DNA of 64,000 nt from Stenotrophomonas chelatiphaga (GCF_001431535.1 NZ_LDJK01000060.1:1-64000); one strand, 5' to 3'. Shown: positions 17,523 to 26,822, numbered from the stretch's first letter. Notes: generated from the sequence alone by a model not told the origin. Translations and numbers: made by a program.

Positions 17523-18584
17523 TTATTCGTCCTGCGGCGGCTGGCAGGAATCGCGCACGATCAGGTGCGGGCGCACGCTGGCGATCTGCATCGTCGGCTG
17601 GCCATCGGGCTGGATCAGCATCGCCGCAGCGGTGCGTCCGGTATCGCGCGTGTGCCGCCGTACCGACGTCAGCGACGGCCACAGGCGCGAGGCCAGCGGG
17701 CTGTCGTCGTAGCCGATGATCGACAGTTCGCGCGGGATGTTGATGCCTGCGCGCAGCGCGACCTTGTAGATGCCGGCGGCCATTTCATCGTTGCCGGTGA
17801 AGATGGCGGTCGGGCGCTTCTTGCCCAGCAGCAGCTTTTCCGCAGCGGCCACGCCGGATTCGAAGGTGTAACCGGCTTCGACGATGCGGTCCTTGGGCAG
17901 CTCGATGCCGCGCTTGGCCAGTGCTTCGATGAAGCCGGAGGTGCGTTCATGGGCCGAACGGTAGGCACTCGGGCCGGTCACCAGCGCGATATCGCGGTGG
18001 CCGAGCGACAGCAGGTAATCGGCCGCCTCGGCGGCGCCATCGCGATCGTGGGTCACCACCATCTGCGAGGTTTCATCCAGCGGCAGCGAGGCGATGCGGG
18101 TGAAGCGGCAGCCGATCTCCTCCAGCGCATCGGCCAGCGCCTGGTCTTCGGACGCACGCGGTACCAGGATCACCCCATGCAGCTTCTGCTGCTGCACGAA
18201 GCGGCAGACGCCCTCGATATAGCCGGGGCTGCGGCTGTCGCAGGGATGCACCACCAGTTCGAAGCTGGACCCGCGCAGCGCGTCCAGTGCGCCGTACTGC
18301 ATGTCCACGATGTACTGCGCGGTCGGGTTGTCGTACACCATCCCGATCAGGAACGAGCGCCGGAAGGCCAGCCCGCGCGCCAGCGGGTCGGGGGTGTAGC
18401 CGACCTCGCGCATCAGCGTTTCCACCTTCTCGCGCGTGTCCTTGCGCACCAGCGGGGAGTTGTTGATGATCCTTGAAACCGTTTTCTTCGACACCCCCGA
18501 CAGCCGCGCGATGTCGTTGATCGTTGCCGCCTTGCCTTTCATTCCTGCCGGCTTGGCGGCATCGTTCGTGTTGCGCACTGACAT
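17523..18584 (-). CDS. LacI-family transcriptional regulator, probable KdgR-type regulator of pectin genes
   Basis: 353 residues. The N-terminal helix-turn-helix and hinge (INDIARLSGVSKKTVSRIIN, about residues 21-41) are followed by a periplasmic-binding-protein-like sensor domain (IGMVYDNPTAQYIVDM, FTGNDEMAAGIYK, IIGYDDSPLASRLWPSLTSV). The gene sits between kduI and the GH43 gene, 39 bases after the latter, so it may end the long TRAP-GH43 transcript. The CG-centred palindromes upstream of the kduI, hydratase, receptor and kdgK genes are its expected targets. The effector is presumably KDG or a related ketodeoxyuronate, by analogy with KdgR regulators. Identity as KdgR is inferred from context. 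Confidence 0.85.
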   Translation of the reverse strand: MSVRNTNDAAKPAGMKGKAATINDIARLSGVSKKTVSRIINNSPLVRKDTREKVETLMREVGYTPDPLARGLAFRRSFLIGMVYDNPTAQYIVDMQYGALDALRGSSFELVVHPCDSRSPGYIEGVCRFVQQQKLHGVILVPRASEDQALADALEEIGCRFTRIASLPLDETSQMVVTHDRDGAAEAADYLLSLGHRDIALVTGPSAYRSAHERTSGFIEALAKRGIELPKDRIVEAGYTFESGVAAAEKLLLGKKRPTAIFTGNDEMAAGIYKVALRAGINIPRELSIIGYDDSPLASRLWPSLTSVRRHTRDTGRTAAAMLIQPDGQPTMQIASVRPHLIVRDSCQPPQDE

Positions 18585-18623
18585 GTCTTCGACTCGAGGG
18601 GTCCGGGGATTCTAGCCGCGCGC

Positions 18624-20213
18624 TCAGTCGAGCGCGCGGTAGCGGAAGTTGCGGAAGGTGACCGCACCGTCGCCGGCCGCGTACAGCGCCGGCTTCAGGG
18701 CCAGGAACTTGCCCGCCACATTGTGATGGTAACCGGACACTTCCATCTGAACCGGGTACTTCTCCCAGGTGCGGCCGTCGGTGCTGGAGTGGATGGTGAC
18801 GATGTGGCGGTTGTTGGTCACCCGCAGCCACAGCTTGCCGCCGGTGCTGCTGGGGGTCAGGCGGGTAGGGCGCTCTTCACCATAGCGGTGCATGATGAAC
18901 TTCTCGCCATTGCTGCCAACGCCCACGTACAGGCGGTCGCTGTAGTACAGCAGGGCGCCGCCGACCGCGCCGGGGGCGACATCCATTTCCACCTCGAACT
19001 GGTAGGCCTTGTCACCGGCGATGGCGGTCAGCGGCGAGCTGTCGCGCGGGGTTTCGCCCTTGCCCTGCAGCACCAGCCCGTTGCCGCTGAAGCCCAGCCG
19101 CTTGTATTCGTCCTGCGCGGGGTTGAAGAACGACCACTGCGGACCGAGCCTGCTGCCGGTGAAGGCATCGGACAGGGCCATGCCGTGCTGGCCCACCGAT
19201 TCGCCGGAGGGCTTGCGCAGCGGCTGGCCCAGATCGCCGCCCTTGGCCACGAACCAGCCATCGGCGGTCCATTCGATCGGCTCCAGCAACGCCTGGCGAC
19301 CCAGCGTCCAATAGCCGTTCTCGTAGCCGTGGTACATCATCCACCAGCGGCCGTCGGTGCCTTCGATGACCGTGGCATGCCCGCGCGACCACCACGGCTC
19401 TGCAGCGGAGCGGGTGCGCATGATGGGGTTGTTCGGGGCGTTCACCCACGGCCCGTGGATCGAACGCGAGCGCGCGGTGATCACCATGTGCCCGGTCGGC
19501 GGACCGGCGGTGCCGCCGACCGCAGTGGTCATGTAGTACCAGCCATCGCGGAAGTTGATCTTCGGGCCTTCCTGCGCGTACGCCTCCACGTCCCAGCTTT
19601 CCGGGTACTTCCAGCCGTCGTAGACGTGCTTGGGAGTGCCGACCACGCTCAGGCCATCGTCGGCCAGCTGCACGTAGTCGCCGCCACTCAGGAACAGGTA
19701 GCGCTTGCCGTCCTCGCCAACGGCGTGGCCCGGATCGATGTACTTCTCCAGGCCGATGTCGATCGGCTCGCTCCACGGGCCCTTGATGTCATCGGCCCAG
19801 ACCACGAAGTTGCTGCGCGTCTCGCCGGTGCGTGCCGGGAAGTAGATGTAGTAGCGACCTTCATGCTTGATGATGTCCGGTGCCCAGATCGCGCCGACAT
19901 TCTTGGTGATGGCATGGCCCAGCGGCTGCCAGTTGACCAGGTCGCGCGAGTGCCACAGCGGCAGGCCGGGATAGGCATCGAACGAGGACAGGGTCAGGTA
20001 GTAGTCCTGGCCGTCCTTCAGCACCGACGGATCCGGACGGTCGCCGGCAAACACCGGGTTGAGGAACGTACCGTTGCCGAGATCGGCCTGGCGCTGGTTC
20101 TCGATACCGCGTTTCCAGTTCGTCGCGGCCGCCGGTTCGGCGGCAGCCACGGTCGATGTTGCCAGCAGCAGGCCACCGGCCAGCAGGATCTTCAACGTGT
20201 GCTTGAACTGCAT
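18624..20213 (-). CDS. Secreted GH43-like glycoside hydrolase with C-terminal beta-sandwich
   Basis: 529 residues with a signal peptide ending TVAAAE. The five-bladed propeller domain (about 45-355) opens with NPVFAGDRPDPSVLKDG, where Asp61 is the likely general base of GH43 enzymes. It continues with APDIIKHEGRYYIYFPA and EGPKINFRDGWYYM, which carries a plausible catalytic Glu. Residues from about 365 on form a DUF1349-like sandwich often attached to arabinofuranosidases and xylosidases. Removal of arabinose or galactose side chains from pectin would fit the locus; the exact substrate cannot be read. GGAGGG before the ATG fixes the start at 20213. Confidence 0.85.
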   Translation of the reverse strand: MQFKHTLKILLAGGLLLATSTVAAAEPAAATNWKRGIENQRQADLGNGTFLNPVFAGDRPDPSVLKDGQDYYLTLSSFDAYPGLPLWHSRDLVNWQPLGHAITKNVGAIWAPDIIKHEGRYYIYFPARTGETRSNFVVWADDIKGPWSEPIDIGLEKYIDPGHAVGEDGKRYLFLSGGDYVQLADDGLSVVGTPKHVYDGWKYPESWDVEAYAQEGPKINFRDGWYYMTTAVGGTAGPPTGHMVITARSRSIHGPWVNAPNNPIMRTRSAAEPWWSRGHATVIEGTDGRWWMMYHGYENGYWTLGRQALLEPIEWTADGWFVAKGGDLGQPLRKPSGESVGQHGMALSDAFTGSRLGPQWSFFNPAQDEYKRLGFSGNGLVLQGKGETPRDSSPLTAIAGDKAYQFEVEMDVAPGAVGGALLYYSDRLYVGVGSNGEKFIMHRYGEERPTRLTPSSTGGKLWLRVTNNRHIVTIHSSTDGRTWEKYPVQMEVSGYHHNVAGKFLALKPALYAAGDGAVTFRNFRYRALD

Positions 20214-20241
20214 CGTTTTCCCTCCCAGGAAACTCATGTAG

Positions 20242-20296
20242 GTGACGACCGTGGGTCGTCACGCTTGCTCGGACAGGTGACGACCCGGGCCGTCAC
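20242..20296. repeat. Pair of REP hairpins between the TRAP and GH43 genes
   Basis: GTGACGACC-GTG-GGTCGTCAC (20242-20262) is perfect; GTGACGACCCGGGCCGTCAC (20277-20296) is a near match. They may lower read-through from the transporter genes into the GH43 gene. Confidence 0.75.
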
Positions 20297-20310
20297 GCCT
20301 TCTCCCCACA

Positions 20311-21594
20311 TCAGGCACGCAGCAGATGCGGCAGCCACAGCGACAGGCTGGGGAAGAAGGTCACGATCAGCAGCACGCCCAGTGCTGCGAACCAGAACGG
20401 CCAGATGCTGCGCATGCTTTCGCCGACGCTGATCTTGCCGATGGCGGTACCGATGAACAGCACCGAGCCCACCGGCGGCGTCACCAGGCCGAGGCCACCG
20501 GTCAGCACCAGCACCAGGCCGAAGTGGATCGGATCGATGCCATAGGCCTTGGCCACCGGCAGGAAGATCGGCGTGCAGATCAGGATCATCGGCGCCAGGT
20601 CCATGAAGGTACCCAGCAGCAGCAGCATCACCACGATCATCAACAGCACCATGAACTGGCTGTGCGCGAAGGACTGCAGGAAGTCCACCGCGGCCACCGG
20701 CACCTGCAGGAACGCCAGCAGCCAGCCGAACACGGCGGCGGTGGCGATCACGAACAGGATCACGCCGGTGCTGCGCGCGGCATGGATGACCGTGCCGAAG
20801 AACTCGCGCCACGGCAGCTGCCGGTACAGCACGGTGGTGACCAGCAGCGCGTACACCACGGCGATGGCCGCGCTTTCCACGGCGGTGAAGATGCCGGCGC
20901 GGATGCCGACGAAGATCAGGGCCACCAGGCCCAGGCCGGGCAGGGCGGAGAAGATGCGCAGGGCCACTGCACGCCAGCCGGGGAACACCTCCACGCCATA
21001 GCCACGACGACGCGCCACCACGTAGCCGGTGACCATCAGCGCCAGCGTCATCAGCAGCGCCGGCACGATGCCTGCAGCGAACAGATCGGCGATGGACAGG
21101 CCACCACCGGCCGCAGCCGAGAACAGGATCAGGTTGTGCGACGGCGGCACCAGCAGCGCCACCAGCGCGGCGGTGATGCTGACATTGACGGCGAAGTCGC
21201 GGTCGTAACCGCGCTTGACCATCTGCGGGATCATCGTGCCGCCCACCGCGGACACATCGGCGATGGCCGAACCGGACACGCCACCGAAGAACAGCGAGGA
21301 CAGGATCGAGACCTGGCCGAGGCCGCCGCGCATGCGTCCCACCAGCGAGGAGGCGAGCGCGATCAGGCGTTCGGAGATGCCGCCGCGCATCATGATCTCA
21401 CCGGCGAAGATGAACAGTGGAATCGCGATCAGCGATGCCGAGCCGGTACCGGCGGAGATCTGCTGCACCAGCACGATGCTGGGAATGTCCAGGTAGAGCA
21501 GGGTAGCCAGCGCGGCCGCTGCCAGCGCGTAGGCAACCGGCACGCCGAGCAGCAGCAGGCCGGCGAATACCAGGAAAAGCAGGGTAATGCCCAT
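20311..21594 (-). CDS. TRAP transporter large permease (DctM-type)
   Basis: 427 residues of almost continuous hydrophobic helices, as in the ion-transporter superfamily subunit of TRAP systems. The N-terminal LFLVFAGLLLLGVPVAYAL and motifs GEIMMRGGISERLI, GGVSGSAIADVSAVGGTMIP and GGLGLVTPPVGSVLFIG are characteristic. With the small permease and binding protein upstream it forms a sodium-driven importer; in this locus, for uronates or small oligouronates. The ATG at 21594 lies two bases past the small-permease stop; a TTG at 21600 is the alternative. Confidence 0.93.
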   Translation of the reverse strand: MGITLLFLVFAGLLLLGVPVAYALAAAALATLLYLDIPSIVLVQQISAGTGSASLIAIPLFIFAGEIMMRGGISERLIALASSLVGRMRGGLGQVSILSSLFFGGVSGSAIADVSAVGGTMIPQMVKRGYDRDFAVNVSITAALVALLVPPSHNLILFSAAAGGGLSIADLFAAGIVPALLMTLALMVTGYVVARRRGYGVEVFPGWRAVALRIFSALPGLGLVALIFVGIRAGIFTAVESAAIAVVYALLVTTVLYRQLPWREFFGTVIHAARSTGVILFVIATAAVFGWLLAFLQVPVAAVDFLQSFAHSQFMVLLMIVVMLLLLGTFMDLAPMILICTPIFLPVAKAYGIDPIHFGLVLVLTGGLGLVTPPVGSVLFIGTAIGKISVGESMRSIWPFWFAALGVLLIVTFFPSLSLWLPHLLRA

Positions 21595-21596
21595 GT

Positions 21597-22142
21597 TCAA
21601 CGATCTCCTTCAGCGTCTTCGACGGCGACCACCGCGAGCGGGAAATGGACCCGCCAGGCACGGTTGAGCGCGAACAGCACCATCAACGCCCCGCCCACAG
21701 ACAGCGGCAGGTAGTTGATGCTCTGCGGCAGGTTGGCACCGGCGGCCTTGATGTCCAGGCCATCCATCAGCAGCACCATCGCGAACACGGCCAGGTATGC
21801 GCCAAGCACGCCGATCACCAGCTGCACGAAGGTATCCACCGCGCGACGCAGCCGCGGCCCCATGTACGCGGCCAGCAGGAAGAAGCCGAAGTGGCGGTTG
21901 GTGTGCACGCCGCAGGCGGCGCCCAGGCTCATCGCCGTGCTCAGCAGCAGCAGCGTCACCGGTTCGGTCCAGCTGGGCGAATCGTTGAGCACGTAGCGGG
22001 CGAACACCTGCCAGCCCTGCACCACCACCAGCCCCAGCAGAGCGGCGACGGCGATATAGATGGCGAAGTCGGCGATGCGGTCCAGCAGGCGCTGTCCTGC
22101 GCCGGGGGCGATCGGGGCAGTGCCCGTCGTCATGTCGGTCAT
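21597..22142 (-). CDS. TRAP transporter small permease (DctQ-type)
   Basis: 181 residues with four predicted membrane helices (IAVAALLGLVVVQGWQVFARY, EPVTLLLLSTAMSLGAACGV and two more), the standard DctQ layout. WQVFARYVLNDSPSWTEPVT is the typical first-loop motif. The start at 22142 has GAGGA eight bases upstream; a second ATG nine bases later is possible. It is tightly packed between the binding-protein gene (11-base gap) and the large-permease gene (2-base gap), as expected for one operon. Confidence 0.92.
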   Translation of the reverse strand: MTDMTTGTAPIAPGAGQRLLDRIADFAIYIAVAALLGLVVVQGWQVFARYVLNDSPSWTEPVTLLLLSTAMSLGAACGVHTNRHFGFFLLAAYMGPRLRRAVDTFVQLVIGVLGAYLAVFAMVLLMDGLDIKAAGANLPQSINYLPLSVGGALMVLFALNRAWRVHFPLAVVAVEDAEGDR

Positions 22143-22153
22143 GGCGGAGTTCC

Positions 22154-23155
22154 TCAGGCGAGATCGCGGATGCGGCTGACCATGGCGGCCAGCTCGGGCT
22201 GCTTCAGGTACTCCTGCAGCAGCGGATCGGCGGCCTTGCGGAAGGCCACCAGGTCCACCTCGTTGGTCTTGACGCCGAAGTCGACCACCGCCTTGCGCGC
22301 GGCATCTTCGGAAGCGTCCCACTGCTCGCGCATCACCTTCACCGAGGCGCGCGCCGTTTCCAGCAGCAGCTGGCGATCGTCCGGCCGCAGCTGGTCGTAG
22401 CTGGCGCGTGACATCAGCAGCACGTCCGGCGCGTACGAATGATCGCTCTGCGACCAGTAGTGCGCGGCCTCGAAATGCCGGCTGGAATGGAAGCTGCGCA
22501 TGTTGTTCTCCGCACCGTCGATCATGTGCGTTTCCATGCCGGAGAACGTGTCGCCCAGCGACATCGGGGTCGGGTTGGCACCGAACAGGCGCATCAGCTG
22601 GATGAAGATGTCCGACGAGGCCACGCGCAGCTTCAGGCCGCGCAGGTCCTGCGGGGCCACGATCGGATGCTTGGTGTTGTAGAAGCAGCGCGCGCCGGAA
22701 TCGTAGATCGCCAGGCCGACCAGGTCGCGGCTTTCGAAGCCGCGCAGCACCGCGTCCGCCACGCCGCCGTCCAGTGCGGCGCGCATGTGCGCCACCGAAT
22801 CGAACACGTACGGCAGGCACAGCGCCTGGGTCAGCGGGAAGGCGTTGTTGAGCGCACCGGAATACACCCGGGTGATGTCGATGGCGCCGAAGCGGGCCAT
22901 GTCGATCGCTTCGGATTCACGGCCCAGCTGCCCGGAGTGGTACTGCCGCAGGCGCAGGCGCCCGCCGGTCTCGCGTTCCAGCGTCTGGCCGATCCACTTC
23001 ACCGCAGTCACGGTGGGGTAGTCCGCCACATGCACATCGGTGGCGGTCAGCAGGTGGCCGCCGGCCACGCTGTCGCCGGCCTTGCTGCAGCCGATCAGCG
23101 CCGGCGCGGCAAGCGCGCCGAGGCTGGTGGCCAGGAAATTTCTACGTGTGATCAT
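22154..23155 (-). CDS. TRAP transporter solute-binding protein (DctP-type), Tat-type lipoprotein signal
   Basis: 333 residues. The N terminus MITRRNFLATSLGAL carries a twin-arginine motif (Arg4-Arg5), followed by a lipobox (ALIGC, Cys23). It is therefore predicted to be exported folded by Tat and lipid-anchored, which is unusual for DctP proteins. The binding-protein core shows the TRAP pattern (LRLRQYHSGQLGRESEAIDMA, DLRGLKLRVASS, SLGDTFSGMETHMIDGAENN). The conserved Arg in LKLRV normally salt-bridges the substrate carboxylate, consistent with uronates. It is the first transport gene after the hydratase-like gene. Confidence 0.9.
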   Translation of the reverse strand: MITRRNFLATSLGALAAPALIGCSKAGDSVAGGHLLTATDVHVADYPTVTAVKWIGQTLERETGGRLRLRQYHSGQLGRESEAIDMARFGAIDITRVYSGALNNAFPLTQALCLPYVFDSVAHMRAALDGGVADAVLRGFESRDLVGLAIYDSGARCFYNTKHPIVAPQDLRGLKLRVASSDIFIQLMRLFGANPTPMSLGDTFSGMETHMIDGAENNMRSFHSSRHFEAAHYWSQSDHSYAPDVLLMSRASYDQLRPDDRQLLLETARASVKVMREQWDASEDAARKAVVDFGVKTNEVDLVAFRKAADPLLQEYLKQPELAAMVSRIRDLA

Positions 23156-23192
23156 CTGCGCCCTCCCGCGCGTGTTCACCAGGCGGCTGCGG

Positions 23193-24032
23193 TCATCCCG
23201 CAGCGACGGCCCGGCAGGCAATGTCTCCGAAACCCGCAAACCGCACCACTGCCGTCTGGCCTACGCGGATGTCATGGATACCGGTCGCGTTGCCGGTGGC
23301 GATCAGTTCACCGCGCTTGAGCGGGCGACCGCGCTTGGCCGAACGCGCCAGGGCGAAGGCGATCGCAGTGCGCAGGCCACCGGGCAGGCGGGTTGCGCCG
23401 CCGGTGCCGACCACTTCGCCTTCGATCAGCGTCTCGGCACGCAGTTCGCTGTCGTCGCGCGTGGTCCAGTCGGTGATTTCCGGTCCCAGCAGCAGGCCGT
23501 TGTTGTTGCCGAAATCAGACACCACCACCAGCGGGCCGAGGATGTTGATCGTGGCCAGCGGGCTGCTGGCCACTTCCACGCCGATGTACAGGCGGGCCGG
23601 CAGCGCTTCGGCCTGCTCGGGGGTCCACTCCAGCTGGTCGGCCGGCGCGTCTTCCAGCAGCTCGATCACGTACTCCGCTTCCACGGCCGCGAAACCGCCT
23701 TCGTAGACGGCGATGTCGAGCGTTGTTCCACCGGTAGCATTCTGCAGCCGATTGTTGAATATCGGGCCCAGCAGACGGTCATCGCCGGAGCTGTCGCGGC
23801 GCTCTTCGGCGATGTAGCCGACTTTCCAACCCACCACCTCATGCTCCCACTGGCTGATCGCCAGGTCCTGCACGTGGTAGGCGCTGACCAGGTCGGCGGG
23901 GATCTGGCCGGGGAAATCAGCCAGTGATGCGCCTGCGCGGCGCGCGCCGGTGAAGGCGCTGGCGATGGCGGCAGGATCGGCGGCGGCCGCCGGTGCGGTT
24001 GGCAGGTCCATGTTGCCGGGTTCGTTGCTCAA
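23193..24032 (-). CDS. 2-keto-4-pentenoate hydratase / FAH-family enzyme
   Basis: 279 residues if the TTG at 24032 is used (GGGAG seven bases upstream), 272 from the ATG at 24011, which lacks a ribosome binding site. The fold is that of the fumarylacetoacetase/hydratase family (ISQWEHEVVGWKVGYI, GLLLGPEITDW, ATGNATGIHDIRVGQTAVVRF). These enzymes act on 2-keto acids. Placement as first gene of the TRAP unit, downstream of an operator-like site, suggests a step in deoxyketouronate metabolism, but the reaction cannot be read from sequence. It could also clear a by-product of uronate breakdown. Confidence 0.75.
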   Translation of the reverse strand: MSNEPGNMDLPTAPAAAADPAAIASAFTGARRAGASLADFPGQIPADLVSAYHVQDLAISQWEHEVVGWKVGYIAEERRDSSGDDRLLGPIFNNRLQNATGGTTLDIAVYEGGFAAVEAEYVIELLEDAPADQLEWTPEQAEALPARLYIGVEVASSPLATINILGPLVVVSDFGNNNGLLLGPEITDWTTRDDSELRAETLIEGEVVGTGGATRLPGGLRTAIAFALARSAKRGRPLKRGELIATGNATGIHDIRVGQTAVVRFAGFGDIACRAVAAG

Positions 24033-24094
24033 GGAGGCTCTCCCTTTGGCGTTGTTGCGCTGCGCATCGACAGCGTTCGGATGACGTGTATATG

Positions 24095-24109
24095 GTAAAC
24101 CGGTGTCAT
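24095..24109. promoter_or_regulatory. Predicted KdgR-type operator, site 2 (divergent hydratase/esterase region)
   Basis: Minus strand ATGACACCGGTTTAC, one conserved half-site plus CCGG centre. It lies 63 bases before the hydratase-like start and 80 before the esterase start at 24190, so it can serve both divergent transcripts. Confidence 0.6.
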
Positions 24110-24189
24110 CTGGCAATGTGCAGTGCGTCAGAAGGCACGAGAGGAGTGGCCGAGGGCCACCTGTCTGTCCATCCGGAGCCTTGTGCCGC

Positions 24190-25200
24190 ATGAGATCCAC
24201 GCTTTTTTCGTTGCTCTGTTCGTTATCCCTGGCCGCGTCCCCGGCGGTTGCCGCCGCTGCAGCGCAGCGCGCACCGCCGACGCCCGTTGCCGGGGCCACC
24301 GAGGCCGCCGGCGAACGCATCGCGTTGTGGCCGGCGGGCCACGTGCCCGGCGAGTCCACTCCCGCGCGCGGACTGCACGTCGTGGAGCGCAGCACCGACC
24401 CAGAGCGGCCTGATCGCTACGTCGATCAGGTCGACGCCCCGTGGCTGCTGGTGCACGCCCCGACACGGCCGAATGGCAAGGCGCTGCTGGTGATTCCCGG
24501 CGGTGGCTACCAGCGGGTGGTGATCGACAAGGAAGGCACCGAACTGGTGCCGGAGTGGGTCGAGCGCGGTGGCTATACGCTGTTCGTGCTGCGCTATCGC
24601 CTGCCCGAACCCGGCCGCGACCGCGAGGCGGCGCTCGCCGACGCACAGCGCGCGATGCGCGTGGTCCGTGCCGCAGCAGCGAGCCGCGGACTGGATGCCG
24701 AGGACATCGCGGTGATGGGCTTTTCGGCCGGCGGGCATGTCGCCGCGCGGCTTGCAACCGGCTTCGACAGCCCCGCTTACCCGGCGGCCGACGCGACCGA
24801 CCGGCTCAGCGCGCGGCCTTCGCGTGCGGTGCTGGTATACCCGGTGATCGACATGGGCGCGCAGGCCCACAGCGGCTCCCGCCAGCGCCTGGTCGGGCAG
24901 GATGCGGACCCCGCCAGCGTGCATCGCTACTCGATGCAGGAGCAGGTGCGCGCGGACATGCCGCCCACCCTGCTGCTGCACGCGGCGGATGACCGCGTCG
25001 TCAGCGTCGACAACAGCCTGCTGATGGCGCGGGCGCTGGCAGCGGCAGGCGTGGAGCACGAACTGCACGTGTTCGCCCACGGTGGCCATGGCTTCGGCAT
25101 GCGCGCCGCCGCGGGTTCGACCACGGCCCTGTGGCCGGAGATCGCGCAGCGCTGGCTGCACGCCGCTACCCGCATCCAGACCCCGGAGGGTCGCCCATGA
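24190..25200 (+). CDS. Secreted alpha/beta-hydrolase, probable acetylesterase
   Basis: 336 residues with a signal peptide. The oxyanion loop is VIPGGGYQRV (101-110), the nucleophile motif GFSAGG (Ser179), and Asp and His candidates lie in AADDRVVS and HGGHGFGMR. This pattern is common in acetylxylan and pectin acetylesterases of polysaccharide loci. Its stop overlaps the next start by four bases (ATGA), so translation is probably coupled. Removal of acetyl or other ester groups from pectic polymers is the most likely role, by context. Confidence 0.8.
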   Translation: MRSTLFSLLCSLSLAASPAVAAAAAQRAPPTPVAGATEAAGERIALWPAGHVPGESTPARGLHVVERSTDPERPDRYVDQVDAPWLLVHAPTRPNGKALLVIPGGGYQRVVIDKEGTELVPEWVERGGYTLFVLRYRLPEPGRDREAALADAQRAMRVVRAAAASRGLDAEDIAVMGFSAGGHVAARLATGFDSPAYPAADATDRLSARPSRAVLVYPVIDMGAQAHSGSRQRLVGQDADPASVHRYSMQEQVRADMPPTLLLHAADDRVVSVDNSLLMARALAAAGVEHELHVFAHGGHGFGMRAAAGSTTALWPEIAQRWLHAATRIQTPEGRP

Positions 25201-26822
25201 ACGATGACCGCGCCGACCTGCAACGCCGCCGCTTCCTGCGCGACAGTGCCCGCTGGGCCTTCGCTGCCGCCGCCACATCCCTGCTGCCCACCGCAGTGGC
25301 GCAACCGGGCCTGCACGCCGACCAGCAGGTACTGGCGCGGGTGCGCGGAGGGCGCGTGCGCGGCCAGCGCGAACACGGCACCTGCGTGTTCCGCGGGCTG
25401 CGCTATGGCGCCGACACGGCCGCCTACCGCTTCCAGCCACCGCGCCGCGAAGCGCCGTGGCGCGGCATCGCCGACGCCCTGGAGTACGGCGCGGCCGCGC
25501 CGCAGGGTGGCGGCGAAGGGCCGGGCAGCGAAGACTGCCTGTTCCTCAATGTCTGGACGCCGGCGCTTGGCGACGGCGGCAAGCGGCCGATCCTGTTCTA
25601 CATCCACGGCGGCGGCTTCAACAACGGCTCCGGCAGCGACCCGCTGTACGACGGCGGCGCGCTGTGCCGACGCGGCGATGTGGTGGTGGTGACGGTCAAC
25701 CATCGCCTCAACCTGTTCGGCTACCTGTACCTGGGGGCACTCGGTGATCCGCGCATGGCCGCCTCGGGCAATGTCGGCCAGCTGGACCTGGTGCAGGCCC
25801 TTCACTGGGTGCGCGAACACGCCGCGGTGTTCGGTGGCGATGCGGACAACATCACCGTGTTCGGCCAGTCCGGCGGCGGGGCGAAGATCGCCACGTTGAT
25901 GGCCATGCCTGCGGCCAAGGGCCTGTTCCAGCGCGCGTGGACGATGAGTGGCCAGCAGGTCACCGCGGCCGGTCCGCGTGCCGCCGCGCAGCGTACCGCG
26001 ATCGCCATGCAGGCCGCTGGCGCAGGCGATATCGAGGCGCTGCTGCGCCTTTCCCCAGCCGCGCTGCTGGCCGCCGGCAAGGCGCGCGATCCGTCGCGGA
26101 TTGAAACCAGCGGGCTGTACGTGGGGCCGGTGCTGGATGATGCGGTACTGCCGGTGCACCCGTTCTTCCCCGAAGCGCCCGCGCAGTCCGCCCACATCCC
26201 GATGGTGATCGGCAACACGCGCGATGAAACCCGTGCGTTCCTCGGCAACGACCCGGCCAACCATGAACTCACCTGGGACATCCTGCCGGCCAAGCTGGAA
26301 CGCGAGCAGTACGTGGACCTGCGCCCGGAACGGGCGATCGAGGCCTATCGCCGCATGTACCCGCACTACACGCCGTCGCAGGTGTTCTTCGCCGCCACCA
26401 CCGCCGGCCGCTCATGGCGCGGTGCAGTGGAAGAGCTGGAAGCGCGCGCGCGCCAGCACGCCGGTGCGGCGCCCACCTGGGCCTACCAGCTGGACTGGGG
26501 CTCGCCGCTGGACGGCGGCAGGCTGGGCGCGTTCCACACGCTGGATATTCCGCTGGTGTTCGACAACACCGCCCGGCCCGGTGCACGCAGTGGCGATGGC
26601 GCGGAGGCACGCGGACTGGCGGCCACGATGAGCAGCGCACTGCTGCAGTTCGCCCGCCATGGCGACCCCAACCACGCCGGGCTGGCGCGCTGGGAAGCGT
26701 ACGGCCTGCCGCGCCGCCAGACCCTGCTGTTCGATGTACGCAGCACGCTGGCCGATGATCCGCGTGGCGGCGAGCGCGAGCTGTACCGGCAGGCGCCGTT
26801 CCTGCAACGCGGTACGTTCTGA
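25197..26822 (+). CDS. Carboxylesterase type B with Tat-like signal
   Basis: 541 residues. The N terminus has RRRFLRDSARW followed by a hydrophobic stretch, a twin-arginine-type export signal. Carboxylesterase-B signatures are present: EDCLFLNVWTP (112-122), the oxyanion motif IHGGGF (136-141) and FGGDADNITVFGQSGGG with nucleophile Ser225. C-terminal DWGSPLDGGRLGAFHTLDIPLVF holds the usual catalytic His region. The four-base overlap with the preceding esterase gene places both in one unit with the GH43 and CE12-like genes that follow. It may hydrolyse aryl or acyl esters on the cell-wall polymer. Confidence 0.86.
   Translation: MNDDRADLQRRRFLRDSARWAFAAAATSLLPTAVAQPGLHADQQVLARVRGGRVRGQREHGTCVFRGLRYGADTAAYRFQPPRREAPWRGIADALEYGAAAPQGGGEGPGSEDCLFLNVWTPALGDGGKRPILFYIHGGGFNNGSGSDPLYDGGALCRRGDVVVVTVNHRLNLFGYLYLGALGDPRMAASGNVGQLDLVQALHWVREHAAVFGGDADNITVFGQSGGGAKIATLMAMPAAKGLFQRAWTMSGQQVTAAGPRAAAQRTAIAMQAAGAGDIEALLRLSPAALLAAGKARDPSRIETSGLYVGPVLDDAVLPVHPFFPEAPAQSAHIPMVIGNTRDETRAFLGNDPANHELTWDILPAKLEREQYVDLRPERAIEAYRRMYPHYTPSQVFFAATTAGRSWRGAVEELEARARQHAGAAPTWAYQLDWGSPLDGGRLGAFHTLDIPLVFDNTARPGARSGDGAEARGLAATMSSALLQFARHGDPNHAGLARWEAYGLPRRQTLLFDVRSTLADDPRGGERELYRQAPFLQRGTF

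Noticed and set aside
17523-18584. LacI-family gene considered as a sugar-operon regulator unrelated to pectin
   Set aside because: Its position between kduI and the TRAP/GH43 genes and the palindromes upstream of pectin genes make the local role more likely.
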